Part shown: positions 63,162-64,000 of the stretch, piece after piece
Layout of the letters: every line of letters starts with the position of its first letter
Numbering within the stretch: the first letter of the stretch is position 1
From: Ptiloglossa arizonensis
Taxonomy: Eukaryota > Arthropoda > Insecta > Hymenoptera > Colletidae
Assembly: GCF_051014685.1 (NCBI RefSeq)
Contig: NW_027478908.1
Coordinates: 248,001 to 312,000, forward strand
Direction of reading: 5' to 3'
DNA length: 64,000 nucleotides
The notes under the pieces: model-generated
The model's input: the letters and a program-made list of their open reading frames with translations, nothing else
Told to the model about the DNA's origin: nothing
The model's database searches: none
Position numbers and translations under genes: made by a program

Positions 63162-64000
63162 CCCTAGGCCATTCTGGTTAAGCGTTTGGAGCAGCAGAAT
63201 TGCGAAAAATTTGTTGTGTTCTCAACCGTTTCTTAGCTTCAAACTCCCATATCTAACGAACGGATTGACCAAACCCAAAAATTCCTGTTGCGTCTGAAAG
63301 TAGAAACTCGCCCGATTACAATGGTATGTCTATATTTTCCTTAGGCCATTCCGGATAAGCGTTTGGAGCAGCAGAAGGGCGATAAATTTGTTCTCTTCTC
63401 AACCATTTCTTAGCTTCAAACGCCCATATCTGGCGAACGGATTGACCAAACACGAATATTCCTGTTGCGTCTGAAAGTAGAAACTCGCCCGATTACAACG
63501 GTATGTCTATTTTTTCCCTAGGCCATTCTGGTTAAGCGTTTGCAGCAGCAGAAGTGCGAAAAATTTGTTGTCTTGTCAACCATTTCTTAGCTTCAAACCC
63601 CCATATCTACCGAACGGATTGACCAAACCCAAAAATTCCTGCTGCGTCTGAAAGTAGAAACTAGCCCGATTACAGCGGTATGTGTATTTTTTCCCTAGGC
63701 CATTCTGGTTAAGTGTTTGGAGCAGCGGAAGTACTAAAAATTTGTTGTCTTCTCAACCATTTCTTAGCTTCAGACTCCCATATCTCGCGAACGGATTGAC
63801 CAAACACAAAAACTCCTGTTGCGCCTGAAGTAGAAACTCGCCCGATTACAACGGTATGTGTATTTTTTCCCTAGGCCATTCTGGTTAAGCGTTTGGAGCA
63901 GCAGAAGTGCGTAAAATTTGTTGTCTTCTCAACCATTTCATAGCTTCAAACTCCCATATCTCGCGAACGGATTGACCAAACCCAAATATTCCTGTTGCGT
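63162..64000 (+). repeat. Array continues to the window edge; last monomer partial
   Basis: It contains pieces in the order attgcg/ccgtttc, agggcgataaat, tttgcagcagcag/gtcaacc, and agcagcgg/agtac with a -1 bp junction near 63827. The final 132 bp partial monomer starts at 63869. The block from about 63540 repeats 52920 and 56640 onward, so the large HOR composition returns. Both window edges fall inside satellite, so the true array extends beyond. Confidence 0.9.

Larger units (their letters stand above)
1..64000 (+). repeat. 177 bp satellite array, 361 complete monomers plus one partial
   Basis: Every part of the window is the same monomer. Its landmarks in order are CCTAGG near the start, GCAGCAGA near base 31, AAAAATTT near base 44, AACGGATTGACC near base 99, CCAAAAATTCC near base 114, a CCCGATTACAACGG block near base 150, and a T-run at the end. 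Monomer starts at 1, 178, 355, 532 and 709 are exactly 177 bp apart, and phase holds to the last start at 63869. The total shortfall of 29 bp is fully explained by the small indels listed separately. No inverted monomer and no non-satellite insertion was seen. Size, purity and HOR structure fit a centromeric or pericentromeric satellite of a eukaryote, probably a plant. That placement is inferred; the sequence class is seen directly. Confidence 0.98.

Noticed and set aside
1..64000. CRISPR-like regular spacing
   Set aside because: There are no unique spacers between short repeats. The entire 177 bp unit is repeated, there are no cas genes, and the unit is far longer than a CRISPR repeat plus spacer.
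1..64000. rRNA intergenic spacer or 5S rDNA array
   Set aside because: No recognisable 5S, 18S, 5.8S or 25S segment and no internal Pol III box pair is visible in the monomer.
1..64000. Telomere or subtelomere repeat
   Set aside because: CCCTAGG superficially resembles CCCTAAA, but it occurs once per 177 bp monomer and no short tandem telomere motif is present.
1..64000. Transposon or retrotransposon insertions
   Set aside because: Phase is kept through the whole window and the length deficit is fully explained by small indels, so there is no room for an inserted element, target-site duplication or LTR.

Overview
The whole 64 kb window is one uninterrupted head-to-tail tandem array of a roughly 177 bp satellite monomer. 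I could find no gene, RNA gene, transposon, CRISPR array or other unique DNA on either strand. Using the recurring ccctaggcc-type motif as monomer start, monomers run in one orientation from base 1 to base 63868 (361 complete monomers), and a 132 bp partial monomer fills 63869-64000. 361 x 177 is 63897, so the array is 29 bp short of perfect phase. The length variants I located account for exactly -29 bp: ten -1 in a T-run, twelve -1 near the end of the monomer, four -3, and five +1. The consensus monomer has 76 G/C in 177 (43%) and 9 CpG sites.

A 64 kb gene-free array of one ~177 bp monomer with nested higher-order repeats (HORs) is what eukaryotic centromeric or pericentromeric satellite looks like. 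The length is near one nucleosome plus linker and within the 150-180 bp range common for plant centromere satellites. I do not recognise the monomer as a named family, so a flowering plant is an inference from length and architecture, not from sequence identity.

Layout. (1) 1-18580: a macro-HOR starting at 1, 5309, 9556 and 15218 with copies of 30, 24, 32 and 19+ monomers. Nested inside are a 3-mer (531 bp), a 7-mer (1238 bp) and a 10-monomer-spaced duplication (1769 bp). (2) 18581-38757: another set of subfamilies with a 6-mer (1062 bp), a 7-mer (1239 bp), a 13-mer (2302 bp) and a near-perfect 14-mer duplication (2477 bp). (3) 38758-42471: 6-mer and 7-mer HORs carrying a -1 bp marker. (4) 42472-58561: a large HOR with copies of 5305, 3713, 3713 and 3359 bp (30, 21, 21 and 19 monomers), each carrying one -3 bp marker monomer. 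(5) 58562-64000: a 4-mer HOR (707 bp, three copies) and a 6-mer HOR (1063 bp, about two copies).

There are no genes to work together. The biology lies in the repeat architecture: repeated segmental amplification at several scales, a phased weak CENP-B-box-like motif, CpG-type substitutions that separate subfamilies, and a monomer length divisible by 3 that creates spurious open frames. All identity statements come from reading anchors and diagnostic variants by eye, not from an alignment.
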